A DNA stretch of 64,000 nucleotides from Utricularia gibba (lineage: Eukaryota > Streptophyta > Magnoliopsida > Lamiales > Lentibulariaceae), in NCBI GenBank assembly GCA_002189035.1, contig NEEC01000002.1, positions 6,758,881 through 6,822,880 on the forward strand, written 5' to 3'. Position numbers and translations under genes: made by a program. Below are positions 13,088 through 24,625 of this stretch, one piece after another; position 1 is the first letter of the stretch, and every line of letters begins with the position of its first letter. The notes beneath the pieces are model-generated. The model worked only from the letters and a program-made list of their open reading frames with translations, did not search any database and was not told the DNA's origin.

Positions 13088-13731
13088 GAGAGCAAACCAG
13101 ATGCTCAGAGGTAAAACACATACCCATATTGTATACTCCATTTATTTAGGCAAGGGGATGAGGGTGGGGGTGTCAGAGAGTCAAAATGTACCGTGAATTG
13201 GAATACTGTTTATGACATCTCTACTGGGGGAAGGGACTTTAATTGCTGCTGCGTCTTTTAAGCTTCTGGTGTGTCTGGAGAATGCCTTTTTGCCTCACGG
13301 ATTTCTTGTGGCTCCATTAATGGTTTATTCCCCCACTAGCTACTTCTCCACAAAAACAGGTAAAAAAACCGCTCTACGGAGTTGAAGTCATGCCCATATT
13401 ACCCCAAATGAACAGGGGTATTTACACATCTCGTTACCCTTTTACGAATGTGTGAGAAATTTGGTCATTTTCAGTATACTTGCTGATGCACCCAAAACGT
13501 GAGGTTGGAGGAGACCTTGAAGTTTCGCCAGTTGCAGAAAACTTCAAGGTTGAAGCTATCATAAGATTTAATTATGCTTTTAAATTAAATATTTATATAA
13601 AATAAAAATAATTATTAAAATTAATTAAAAAAGAGTGTAAATGGTGTACTAATTGCCCATAAACGAGAAGGTAAGTCCTTTTGTGTTTTGGGCCTTTAAA
13701 TTAATTCCTGGACTGGTCTGAATTCGGAAGG
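13088..13731 (+). other. COG8 3' flank and intergenic DNA
   Basis: Follows the COG8 stop. 13088-13450 is probably 3' UTR. 13555-13640 is AT-rich. No gene or RNA is recognised before the eIF4A promoter repeat. Confidence 0.5.
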
Positions 13732-13904
13732 CGGCCCATTAGTGGGGAAAATCCTAATTTGGGAAATACTTACTGGGCCCCACGATCCATGCTTGAGAGT
13801 AGAATACGCGGCCCATTAGTGGGGAAAATCCTAATTTGGGAAATACTTACCTAATTTGGGAAATACTTACTGGGCCACGATCCATGCTTGAGAGTAGAAT
13901 ACGG
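13732..13904 (+). repeat. Direct tandem duplication in the eIF4A promoter
   Basis: A 77 bp unit at 13732-13808, opening CGGCCCATTAGTGGGG and ending GAGAGTAGAATACG, is repeated at 13809-13904. The second copy also carries an internal direct duplication of 20 bp (13831-13850 and 13851-13870). Each copy brings GGCCCA/TGGGCC motifs, the site II element common upstream of plant translation and ribosomal genes, so the duplication multiplies candidate promoter elements just before the eIF4A leader. Confidence 0.85.
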
Positions 13905-14696
13905 CGTCGTTCTCAATCAGACAGACAAGGGGTTGGTTGGTTACATCTGCACACCTCCTGGACAGAACGGAATACGAGTTCAATCCGAACTCCTGGCCAG
14001 CGCGGCGGATTCGTCTCTTGACACTTGGAGAACTTCCCGGCGTGGATTTGAGGATTCTCTACGAAGCTTCTTTGTTCGAATCTTCCGTCCTCGATTGATT
14101 ATTCAGACGCCATTTTCCCAAAAGATCTTCATCTGGATTTGGTTTCATATCAGGTTGTTGAAAAATCTGCCCTTTTCGTAAGTTTCTCTAGTTATCTGGT
14201 CGTGGGAAGGCTTGTGGTTTGATCGGATTGTGTAATGGGTTAGCTGTTGTGTTGTACGTGATTGGACTGTGGCTTTGATCGTCAGTTGCTTAGGAGTTTG
14301 TGTTTGTTCTCTCCATGGAGCTTTTGTTAACTGCTGATGTTCTTTTCCCATCAAGGATTTGTGTTTTTTGTTCTTTGTTTTAACATCACGGGCACAGCCA
14401 GAATTGATGGCAAAGTTGGTGTAGGACGCGAGATTCAGTTAGGTTTCCCATCTTTATGCAGCTGGTCGTTGGAGGAGGACTGTGTGAGATGTCGTTAGTG
14501 TTCTGTCTCAATAGTCGAGCCTTTGTTTTTTTTTATTTTTTATGGTGATTCTTTAATAATATTTTCTTATTAAGAAAAACCATGAAGGTAAGCGGCGGTG
14601 GAAGAATGGCAAGATATACATTTTTTCTTCTAGAAGTGGTTCGTCTTTTCGAGTCGCTTTATGCGTGTACTTATTGTGGATCATATGTTTGCAGTC

Positions 14697-16312
14697 ATGG
14701 CTGGAATGGCACCCGAAGGTTCTCAGTTTGATGCCCGTCAGTATGATGCCAAAATGAGCGATATGTAAGTTGCTGCCTGTTGAATTTTTATTCAACCCTA
14801 AGCGCATATTGGAAGTTGTCGTTTATTGATTGTTAGTTGGTCAGTTTTGTGTTTCTTTGATTGTTTTACTGCAGACTTGGCAATGATGCCAATGAAGCCA
14901 ATGAATTCTTCACAAGTTATGATGTGGTTCATGAGAGTTTCGATTCCATGGGGTTGTCAGAAAATCTTCTCAGGGGTATTTATGCCTATGGTATGCTGAT
15001 TACTTTTCTTGAATATATTGTTAACTTATGTGCTGTTTTTTTGTAAATTTTGGTAGCTATGGGGCTTTAGTTCTTATGTGGTTTGGATCTCTGGTTATTT
15101 ACATTTTAAGGTTTTGAGAAGCCCTCTGCAATTCAGCAGAGGGGGATCGTGCCCTTCTGCAAGGGTCTGGACGTGATTCAGCAAGCTCAATCTGGGACCG
15201 GGAAAACTGCAACTTTCTGCTCGGGAATTCTTCAGCAGCTTGACTATAATATAGTTGAGTGCCAGGCTCTGGTTCTAGCTCCTACTCGTGAGCTTGCTCA
15301 ACAAATTGAGAAAGTTATGAGGGCACTTGGTGATTATCTTGGAGTCAAGGTACATGCTTGTGTTGGAGGTACCAGTGTTCGTGAAGATCAGCGTATTCTT
15401 TCCAGTGGCGTTCATGTTGTAGTTGGTACGCCAGGCCGTGTGTTTGACATGCTAAGGCGCCAGTCCCTCCGCCCAGATTACATTAAAATATTTGTGTTGG
15501 ATGAGGCTGATGAGATGCTCTCTAGGGGGTTTAAGGATCAGGTATCTAACATAACTGCATAATACTTTTCGGCTTTGAGGATTCCTATTCCTATACCGAT
15601 TCCCATTGCTGTCCGTTTTGTTTGAATTTTTTCCAAGTAATACGGTACTGGGAAATGACGATTTTTTTTGCTTCAGATCTATGATATCTTCCAGTTGCTG
15701 CCGCCTAAGATCCAAGTGGGTGTATTCTCTGCCACAATGCCACCAGAAGCACTTGAAATCACAAGGAAGTTTATGAACAAGCCTGTGCGCATCCTGGTAA
15801 AACGTGATGAGCTCACCCTTGAGGGTATCAAGCAGTTCTATGTGAATGTTGATAAAGAGGATTATAAGTTGGATACCCTCTGTGATCTTTACGAGACCCT
15901 GGCCATCACTCAGAGCGTCATATTCGTCAACACCAGGCGCAAGGTGGACTGGCTTACGGACAAGATGCGTACACGAGACCACACAGTCTCTGCTACTCAT
16001 GGTGACATGGATCAAAACACCAGAGACATAATCATGAGAGAATTCAGATCTGGTTCATCCCGAGTTCTCATTACAACCGATCTTTTGGCCCGTGGCATTG
16101 ACGTTCAACAAGTCTCCCTTGTCATCAACTATGATCTGCCGACCCAGCCCGAGAACTATCTTCATCGTATTGGACGAAGTGGACGGTTTGGGAGGAAAGG
16201 TGTGGCCATAAACTTTGTCACCACAGATGATGAACGCATGCTTTTCGACATCCAAAGGTTCTATAACGTTGTCATTGAGGAGCTTCCGGCCAACGTTGCT
16301 GAGCTTCTGTGA
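14697..16312 (+). CDS. EIF4A: Eukaryotic initiation factor 4A (DEAD-box RNA helicase)
   Basis: eIF4A is the ATP-dependent RNA helicase of the eIF4F cap-binding complex and unwinds 5' leaders for translation in the cytosol. Coding exons 14697-14764, 14875-14990, 15111-15541 and 15677-16312 are in phase and give 416 residues, the usual length. The helicase motifs appear in order: Q-motif region FEKPSAIQQ, Walker [42 protein letters not shown] and HRIGRSGR. The C terminus is VAELL. A probable 5' UTR intron runs from GTAAGT at 14178 to the AG at 14694, just before the ATG, a common arrangement in highly expressed plant genes. Upstream lies a tandem duplication with TGGGCC elements. The reading frame is fully intact. 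Confidence 0.97.
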
Positions 16313-17458
16313 TGTGGGCCATGTTCAAGGTAATATGATGCTTCTTGTGGCCTGTTTTCTTCTGGGTTTTTTAGCTTCTCTTGCAGTGGAGCTTTTGTGA
16401 TGCATGATGATGAGCCCCTTTGCCAGGGAATCCAATTTGCCTTTCCACTGCCGCTTATAAGAACTCTGCTTGCTGTGGTTTTCGTTTCATTGTAAGAAAT
16501 AACTGACTTGTCTTGTGTGGGCTGAAGACTTGAGACCGAGTCTCTGTATTGAACGCTTTATGAGTATATATATATGAATCTTGAGGTTTGCACAGTTTCT
16601 TGCCAATTAATATTTATGGTAAAAGTTTGTAAGGAAACATAATAAAATATGCAACCAAGTTGTTCCAAGAATGACTTTTCCTCAAAAAAAATCTCAGCAA
16701 GAAGAGATTTTTTTGTTTCAAAAAGAGCTTGACTGCATGAAAAGTCAAATTCGTTAACAGTTTGGGGATCAAGAAAATCTGAAAACCATCTCATGTTGAA
16801 TGAGGGCTGTTTCGTGTATCAAAAGGAGTAAGATTTTTTGAAAAAGAAAAAGCTTGAGTGCTCCGTATTCCCTTTCTGATATCGCGAACTGAAGCGGGCC
16901 AGGCCGGAATCATCGGGGAAAGAGGGGAGGCGAAAAATATTGCGCACCCCACGAAAATCTCCCACAACACGCCCCTTCATACATTCATTCCCTCAAGGGA
17001 GATCGGTTTTCAGAAGAAAAGGAAGGTTCTTGGAGGCTCTGCCATCTGGGCAACATTTGATTTGCGAGATCTCAGTGAATTTATTTATTTGGGATTCGTG
17101 TTGTTGAGAAAGTTTGGTGCTTTGGGTTTGATTTTCGTTTGTGGGTTACTGTGTTTTGGGTTGCAAGGGAAGGGTGGCTGGTTCGTCTCCAATACTTGTT
17201 GATATTTGATGAGCCTTGTTCTTGTTGAAGGATCGCCGCTTGTGAACATAGATCCTGTTCCCAGGCCCTCAGTCCTTCCTCTTGAACAGAAAAAGTTTCG
17301 CTTCTCTATCCCGAGACACAGATGGGATAGGGAGTTTTATCAGCTGCAAGGTGGATTTGGATTCGACAGTAGAATACACATTCCTGTATATTCTCATATT
17401 TGGCTGCAATTGAAGAAATAATTGGTCTTCTTTTGAACTATTCTGGAGATATTCTACA
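16313..17458 (+). other. eIF4A 3' flank and leader of the CoA carrier gene
   Basis: 16313 to about 16610 is probably the eIF4A 3' UTR, with a short TATATATATA run near 16566. 16610-16850 is AT-rich spacer. 16860-17458 is GC-richer and probably the promoter and 5' leader of the CoA carrier. It contains an upstream open frame (see 17209). No other gene is recognised. Confidence 0.5.
17209..17421 (+). other. Possible upstream ORF in the CoA carrier leader
   Basis: A 70-codon ATG-initiated frame opening MSLVLVEGSPLVN, ending 37 bp before the CoA carrier start codon. It would be a uORF if the transcript begins upstream of 17209 without an intron here. I do not recognise the peptide. It may be fortuitous. 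Confidence 0.25.
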
Positions 17459-19031
17459 ATGGTTTCTTCACAAGGACCTACCTTGTCTCCACAAGTTACT
17501 GGTTTTGCAGATAGATCTTCTGCTCATACAGAGATCAAGTATTTAGACAGAATCCCCGTCTTTGTTAAGGAGTTGATCGCCGGCGGTACGGCTGGCGCTA
17601 TCGCAAAAACTGCAGTTGCTCCTTTAGAAAGAGTCAAAATACTTTTGCAGGTGAGCTTGAAACAGAGGCAAAATAAAATCCATGGAAATATTTGATGGTG
17701 GCTCAGTTTTGTTATCCAATTGATGCCTAATTTCGCTTACTTTTTTCTCATTTGATTGTCTATGAGCATCTAAATCCACACCTTGCTGCTTTTTCCAGAC
17801 AAGGACAAAAGGGTATCATTCTCTTGGAGTCTGCTCATCACTCCAGAAGCTTCTGAACAGTGAGGGGATTGCAGGATTTTACAAGTAAACCTTCAACCAA
17901 ACTTTCATCCAAGCTCTTGTTTGTTTCACCATCCATAGCAATATCTCCTGTTTTTGTTAATGATCCAGAGGGAATGGAGCCAGTGTGCTTCGCATCGTCC
18001 CCTATGCCGCATTGCATTTCATGACTTATGAACATTACCGTGTATGGATTCTGGATAACTGCTCAGCATTAGGAACTGGTCCGATTGTAGATCTTCTAGC
18101 GGGTTCTGCTGCTGGTGGCACAGCAGTTCTGTGTACATATCCATTGGACTTGGCACGCACCAAACTCGCTTACCAGGTGATCACACTCCTTCCATGCTCT
18201 GTTTTCTTGCACTGAACCTGATGAAGATGACGGATCCCCCTTTTCCGACCACCCTTTCAGGTTGTAGACACTACAGGGGCGATCAACAATGGGGCAAGGC
18301 AGACAACTGCCCGTCCTAATTACAGTGGAGTTGGGAATGTGATTGAACGCGTGTACAGAGATGGTGGATTCCGAGGGCTTTATAGAGGCATAGGTAAGAA
18401 ACCACACATATCTCTAAATCTGTTTCCTGTGATCCGAGGATCTCACGCTTCCCGCAGGCCCGACGCTCATCGGAATCCTCCCGTACGCCGGACTGAAGTT
18501 CTACGTGTACGAGGAGCTCAAAATGCATGTCCCGGAAGACTATCAGAAGTCCATCTCTATGAGACTCTCCTGTGGAGCTCTGGCCGGCTTATTCGGGCAG
18601 ACGTTAACTTACCCCTTGGACGTGATCAGACGGCAGATGCAGGTGCTGTACATGGTTTGTCGTTCAGAGTAACGATGGAGATTTCGCTTACATGCAGCGC
18701 CGTCTCTGTTCAGGTGGAACAGCAGCAACTGGCCTCCTGTGGAGAGCGTGCCGGCCACAGAAACACGGTGGATGGGCTTCTCTTCATCGTTCGGAATCAA
18801 GGGTGGAGGCAACTCTTCGCCGGCCTGAGTATCAATTACATCAAGGTATAGTAAACGGCCGGCGGGCTATATCCGAATATATAGTGATCTCGTATCTGAA
18901 TCATTTTCCGTAAACTCCGTCATTCGGGATAGGTTGTTCCGTCCGTGGCGATCGGATTCACCGTCTACGATTCGATGAAGATATGGCTCGACGTTCCGGC
19001 TCGCCATAAGCAGAACTCGAGCTCTGTGTAG
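17459..19031 (+). CDS. Mitochondrial coenzyme A carrier
   Basis: A mitochondrial carrier family protein matching the plant CoA transporters (CoAc1/CoAc2 type), which move CoA across the inner mitochondrial membrane. Seven exons: 17459-17650, 17799-17884, 17969-18176, 18261-18393, 18458-18642, 18714-18845 and 18933-19031, all GT-AG and in phase, giving 344 residues. The three carrier signatures are [19 protein letters not shown] and PLDVIRRQM. Other family stretches are [71 protein letters not shown] and [16 protein letters not shown]. The N terminus, [20 protein letters not shown], is slightly longer than I recall for the Arabidopsis proteins. Convergent with the CBL10-like gene. Confidence 0.93.
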
Positions 19032-19900
19032 TAGCATCGAATCGACTCTCAGGGCGGCCGGAAGAAGCTCCGTGCGTGCATGCGCTTTCTTAACGTTTAT
19101 GGGTGAAGGCTTTTTTTTTTTTTTGGATTTTAGTTGCAATTAAATTCTATTTAATTTTAGAAAGTTAAAATATCCTAATTCGAAATTTTAGAACGTTCTA
19201 GATGTAAATTTTATCAGTTTACTGTTATTATTCTTATATCTTTAAATTATAATTTAAAAATCGATGGGCTATAAATTGGCCCCTAAAGACCCATGGTGGC
19301 GTCAACACCGGGAGCGGAGCTGCGATAGGAACGATGCGACCGAGGCGCGGATCCGCCGCCGTATATCGGAATGTCAGGTGCAGCCGTTCATCTTGTTGCA
19401 TGTCCCGACAGCTTCTCTCCGACGTACTCGCGGCGCTCAATTCCGCCTCGGCGGCGCGTTTGTCGCGTGCCTGAACTTGTGCAAGTCGGTGCTCTGCCTA
19501 GCGAACTCTCAATTCAGAATAGGGTTCTGAATCAATCAACCCGATCCACCAAATGGGGTAAGCCGTTCTCGGGATCAACTAGTGGGTGCATTCCTTGCCA
19601 AGATTCTGCAGTGCAGAATATACATGAAATCTAGAAACCATGACAAAGCAGGGGCAGTTTGGCAGATTATCTTTGTGTTGCAGAGTGCCATTACAGCGAA
19701 AATTTACTACAGAAACAAAACAAAAGCTGTAATGGCTATGGTGGTATTCGCCTCCGCGTTATTGTGTCGATAGCAGCAGCCCTAAACCATTCTCACTCCC
19801 TACTGTTACTTTCAGGTACAAAGAATGCAGCGCTGCAGCATCAGAGTCCCTTCTGGCTTCTGGCTCCAGCTTCGATTCACCGCCGGATCGGAAACGCCCT
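19032..19900. other. Intergenic region between convergent genes, with an unassigned GC-rich block
   Basis: 19032-19260 is probably the CoA carrier 3' UTR and spacer, with a poly-T run near 19111. 19264-19560 is distinctly GC- and CpG-rich, with open frames on both strands. None is recognised and no splice-linked continuation is evident. 19560-19900 probably includes the 3' UTR of the minus-strand CBL10-like gene. The GC-rich block could be a decayed gene fragment. Confidence 0.35.
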
Positions 19901-21340
19901 TCAGGTCGGATGCGGATCCGGATCCTTCACCTCAGTGTTGAAAACGAAGCTCGGAAATCTCGCCGTTACGTCGCTGAGGCACCCAAACCCACCATTGGCT
20001 CAGCGCAACAAATGCAATGGACAAGCAGATTCTGAAAGTAAGTAGCAGGCATACCGTAAATAAGGCAGAGTCATGTGGTTCAGAAGAGAGGGATACTGCT
20101 TGACGAATGCCTTCCAGTCTTCTTTGTTGATTTTGCCATCCTTGTCAGCATCTGCTTCCAGAAACGTCTGATCCAAAAGAATGGCAGTTTGAAGTAAGCA
20201 CAAGCACATTCAGGGAGAAGAAGTTCGAGCTTGTTCTATGTAACAGAGCAAGCCTTTTTCATGTTTTGAACATGCCTTGTTGGTTACATGCTGAAGAACT
20301 TCATCGGATATATCCAAATTGGACTCTTTCAGAATAGCAGCAACCATCTGCTCCACCTGAATGAAGCAGAAAAAAGCCAACTTTCCTTCAGAATACTTCT
20401 GGGTAGACATGAAAATAGTAGTTGCTCACCTCCTCTCGTTCAATGAATCCCGTCTGTCTGAGATCATAGAGTTTGAAGGAAACTGCAGAAGAGCAGAAGC
20501 ATTAGAGCGCAGAGATGATGATGAGTTCAACCTTCTTCTTCATTTCTTACAGTCTAGCTTTAGATCCGGGGAGGCTCGGGGATGGAATACGTTGAGGGAT
20601 CGAATAAATTCCTCGAAATCGATAACCCCATTTCTTTTTTGATCAAAGAGATCAAACACCTGCGGTAAAAACGAACCAGGATCAGACAATGAAAGCAATT
20701 GTGTCAGGGATGCAAGCAAGTACCCGATCTAGGAAAAGGTTTTCCCCAAGTGGCGTCTTGAACAAGGCTAGGCGAAGCTCTTCCTGCACATCACAACACA
20801 GAAACATGACGAAGAGGAACAGATACCAAATCAGCAATACATGTGGGGAATCACGGTCACCCACCTTATGGATGGAACCGTCATCAATGATCGAACGGCT
20901 CAGCTTCTTAAACAGCTCATTCAGCGCCTCCACTTCATTTACCGTAACTGCAATCAAGATTAGAGCTTTAACAAACATAAAGAAGAAGAAGAAGAAGAAC
21001 CCGCAAGGGATCCATAAACCGAAATAAGCCATTTCCCAACTCCGTACATTCAGTTTCTTCAGAGAGACGCTCGATATCCCTGAACCCAAATCGCGGCTTC
21101 TGGGCGGCCCTCGACGGCTTGGGTTCGCAGAATCGGGCTAAGGCGTAAACCACGGCATCGACCACGAGAATCACCGGAAAAAACGCCCCACAAATCTTCT
21201 CCCCCAGACTCAGCGAACTCGATGCCTGTTTGTCTCCCCCAAAACAGAACGAATCAAACCCCACCCACCAAAAAAAAGGATCAAAATCAGCAAATGAACG
21301 AATCTGCACGTACCAAAGAGCCACCCCAGCTGGAATCCAT
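19901..21340 (-). CDS. CBL10: CBL10-type calcineurin B-like calcium sensor
   Basis: Calcineurin B-like proteins bind Ca2+ and activate CIPK kinases. CBL10 (SCABP8) acts at the vacuolar or plasma membrane in salt tolerance. Nine exons on the minus strand: 21340-21314, 21225-21048, 20947-20865, 20783-20724, 20659-20551, 20482-20430, 20356-20276, 20167-20055 and 19973-19901, 258 residues. From the fourth exon the sizes 60, 109, 53, 81 and 113 nt are the classic CBL pattern. The CBL10 hallmark is a hydrophobic N-terminal helix, [20 protein letters not shown], instead of a myristoylation site. Other stretches: [48 protein letters not shown] and the C-terminal FPSF motif that CIPKs phosphorylate. 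EF-hand 4 reads [12 protein letters not shown], with Asp rather than Glu at position 12. The seventh intron seems to use a GC donor (20275-20274). The tiny first exon (MDSSWGGSL) is the least certain part. Confidence 0.93.
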
Positions 21341-23005
21341 GAAGCCGCCGTGGAGGTGCGAGCCGCCTAACTTCACGATTTGCCTGAAATTGAATAATCA
21401 TTTTGGAATTTCTGTAAAATATTAATATTCATTTTTTAAAATTCTTAAATCAGTAAAATACAAAAATAGTAAAGGTTCAAATTCACCATCATTTACAAAT
21501 ATACTATTTAAAATATTAAAATAAAAAAATGAACTTTTTTTGTAAATAACTTTCAATAAACACGTAACTTTCCCACACGATCTCATTTCAATTCCATATT
21601 ATTCCTCCATCCTTTTCCTTTCCCTCTGCTTTCAAAACAAAACTAGACAAGACAAATTCAAGTTGTATATCGATAAGAAAAAAATGTATTCAGTTTAAAT
21701 CATTTTAAAATATAAAAAAATAAATTATAATTCAATCACGTTTTAATTACAATCGGATCATGATCACGATACATAATTTATTTATATGAGAATCCACTTT
21801 TGCAGTTGAGGGGAAGGATCCGCATGAAAAATATTTATTTATTTTTATTTTTGTGAATTAATTTTTTTAATTTATTGTCCCCAGGTTCAATGGATCCTAT
21901 TATGTGTGGGCCCCATCCCAACCTGGTTTTGAAGACCGCGTTGCGTGTGAGTCACATTTTGATGACGTAAGAAACCAATCATTTATAAGGTGTGGGGTCC
22001 GCACGCGCTTGGCGAACCGGTGGGGCCCTTTCACTCGTCTTATCCCCTTGACGAAAATTCAAATCAACATACTTCCGGCGGCCCAGCTGGGGACGGGCTG
22101 GACGGAAATGTGAAGCCCATTTGATTATTGGGCTTTGGGTCGGAGCAGTCGGGATACATAACGCCGGTAGCCTTTCGCCGGTGCGGGCATCACGGCGGCC
22201 GGCGGTGAAAATGAATGTTATTTTAGTAACATTCAATTCGGGTATAGATTCGATTAAATTTTAATTTATAATTAAATTAAAAAATTGAATTAAATAATAT
22301 TTTTTTATTTTTTCAAATATTATAATATATAATTAAAAATTATCCAAATCTTAACTCTGTTTTAAAGGACTACTGGTTATAGATTCATGGAAAAAAAAAT
22401 GTGATGCGCAAATTTCGAGAATTGAAATGGCGAGTTGGCGACAAGGAGAGGGAGCCAATGCCCAATAGTGAGGTGCCCTAGGCCACCGTATTGATTGACT
22501 AGCCAATCGCCTGGCTGGGTTTCGCCGTCGAAGCGGCGCCGCTGGCGAACCTCTACGTCGCCATTGTCGTTGTCGGTTAATCTGCAACCGAGAATCTGGT
22601 AATCGCCGTGCGTTTTTTTTTTCTTTCTTTTGCGGGCAAGTGAAATGGTCCTCGTCTGAGAATCCATTAGGCAGGCGTGGCTTTGAATATTCGTTTGCTT
22701 CAGAGGGAGGTCATGTCTGCTTTTAAAGTTGAAAAGAAAATTATCTGGGATAATTGGGGCGCTACATGTTTGTTGTGCCGTTTTTTTTATTTGGTGAGCT
22801 TTGTGTTGTTGTTTGTGGGAAACCTTGTTTTGTTACAATTCGTGGGTGGTGTATAAGCGTAACACTGTTGAATTTTATGCTAATCTCCTGTTTTCGTTGC
22901 TGCTTGACTAACTTCTGGTTTCTAAATGGGTGTCTCGGAAGTTCTAAACTACGTTGTTGAATCGCTTATTTCTAATATAGGTTGAGTATTTCATGAGGCT
23001 TTAGT
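21341..23005. promoter_or_regulatory. Divergent intergenic region between CBL10-like and coiled-coil genes
   Basis: 21400-21880 and 22230-22380 are AT-rich. 21900-22220 is GC-richer, with TGACGTAA followed by CCAATC and a TTATAAGG stretch (about 21963-21990), resembling a promoter facing right. 22420-22700 is GC-richer and may be the 5' UTR exon of the coiled-coil gene. A likely leader intron ends at TAATATAG near 22980, 25 bp before the ATG. No other gene is recognised. Confidence 0.4.
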
Positions 23006-24130
23006 ATGGAACCAAGATCAAGAGAGGCAACAAGGCCACGAAATCAGCAAGGTGAAGTCCCAAATTGGATCTTTATTGCAGGCAGTGCTCTGCTGAGTGC
23101 TTTGTCAATTCGCCTGGGTTATAAGCTCAAGCAGGTTTTTGATGCTAAAGAAAAGGGAATAGTAGCGAAAATTCGAAAGGTGTGCAAATTGATTCTTGTG
23201 GTTTACTTCGGAGCTAGTATCGGTAGTATTTGAAAGCGGTTCACATTGCAGTAAATAGGAAAGCTCCTGACGGTAAGACGCCAGGGAACAGCAATGTGCA
23301 CTCAAATACCTTTTCTTTTAGACGAAACGAAGATGGTTACTTCACCTGTTGCAATGGTATGTCCTCCAATACATGAGTTTCAAAGTCTTTATTCTGGTTA
23401 CCATTGTCTTTTAGCTGTCTTCCGCATTAAGAAGGTCGCAGGAATGTAGCAGAAGTAGCAGAAATGGCTCTTCCCCTTGTGACTCTTCCCACTTCTGAGT
23501 TCAGTAGAGACGGTGTTATGTTTTCCTCTTCTCCTGATCGCCTGGAGCCCCCCAGAAACCCTTCAACCAGTCAAATTGCTCAGATTCTGTCTCCGAATCA
23601 GGTTCTGATATTTTCACCAGACGGGAAGTCATTCAAAAGCTGAGGCAGCAGTTGAAGCGACGAGATGATATGATACTAGAGATGCAGGATCAAATTGCAC
23701 AACTTCAAAACACTCTGACTACAGAGATTGCAAACTCATCCCATCTCCAGTCTCTGGTGGATGCCGCAAACAGGGACTTGTTCAACTCAGAAAGTGAGGT
23801 TCAGAAGCTACGAAAGGCGATAGCAGACCACTGTGTTGGTCACACAAACCCTGGTGGCAGCCCCAGCACGGTTCTCCCTGGGCTTTAGAGCAGATAAACG
23901 GTCACCATGCCAATGGCTACACTGATGCGGAGAGCAATTTTGGCTCATCGCAGAGAGTTAAAGAAATGGAAAGGGTTGAGATGTTGAAGAGGGAAGTCAG
24001 AGAATTGAAGGATTTGATTGAAGGAAAAGACTACTTGCTACAAAGCTACAAGGAGCAGAAGTCCGAGCTCTCCATGAAGATCAAAGAGTTGCAGCAGAGA
24101 TTGGATTCCCAACTCCCAAACATCTTGTAG
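23006..24130 (+). CDS. Membrane-anchored coiled-coil protein, unknown function (several frame breaks)
   Basis: A conserved-looking plant protein whose name and function I cannot give. The first exon (23006-23179) encodes MEPRSREATRPRNQQGEVPN followed by a short hydrophobic segment, WIFIAGSALLSALSIRLGY, a probable membrane anchor. A middle part is Ser/Pro-rich (MFSSSPDRLEPP). The C-terminal half is coiled coil: IQKLRQQLKRRDDMILEMQD and later KEMERVEMLKREVRELKDLI, ending at TAG 24128-24130. The frame drops one base in the C run at 23548-23553 and again near 23872. The three segments sit in frames consistent with two single-base losses. Intron phases at the two upstream junctions (23180-23251 and 23357 to about 23441) also fail to match. 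Either a decaying pseudogene or sequence errors at homopolymers. Divergent from the CBL10-like gene. Confidence 0.72.
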
Positions 24131-24625
24131 CTACATTTCTGCTCCTTGTGCATTCTTGCTCGGTTTTCCTTCTACTGCTGGTTCCTTTTCCCCTCTTACT
24201 AAACGGTAAGGTCTGCATCTTGGAAGCCTTTTACCTTCCTCCAAGCTGTTTGCGTTTTCCTTGTGTATATGCAGAAGGTGGAGTCACACTTCATCACTTT
24301 GTTTTTTTTTTTTTAATTTCGATTTGTGTTTTCGTGCCCTAGATTTCAATTATCCCCAAATTGGATATTTGGCTTCAAGTGAATGAATTTTGATTTATTT
24401 TATTTTTAAATGATATATTTGATTAAAAATTTATTTAATTAGGATTTTCAATAATATATTTATTGGATGAGGATGAAGAGGTGCAAATGTCGGGTTCGGA
24501 CACGTTGTGGGATACGGGGCCCGCCGCCTCTGTTGGGTATTTATACGATAACCCAGGGGCGCTTGTACGAATCGTCTTGATTGTGGATCGAAATAGAACT
24601 GTGGGTATAATTTTTGTCATTTGAA
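24131..24625. other. Intergenic spacer and ENOD93 promoter
   Basis: 24131-24350 is probably the 3' UTR of the coiled-coil gene, with a poly-T run at about 24301-24314. 24370-24470 is AT-rich. TATTTATA at 24538-24545 is a plausible TATA box about 80 bp before the ENOD93-family start codon. Confidence 0.45.

Noticed and set aside
15452-16015. 187-codon minus-strand frame
   Set aside because: It is the antisense shadow of the last two eIF4A exons.
19981-20045. Alternative last exon of the CBL10-like gene starting at the AG near 20022
   Set aside because: It would give an unconserved tail. The acceptor at 19973 gives the conserved FPSF ending in phase.
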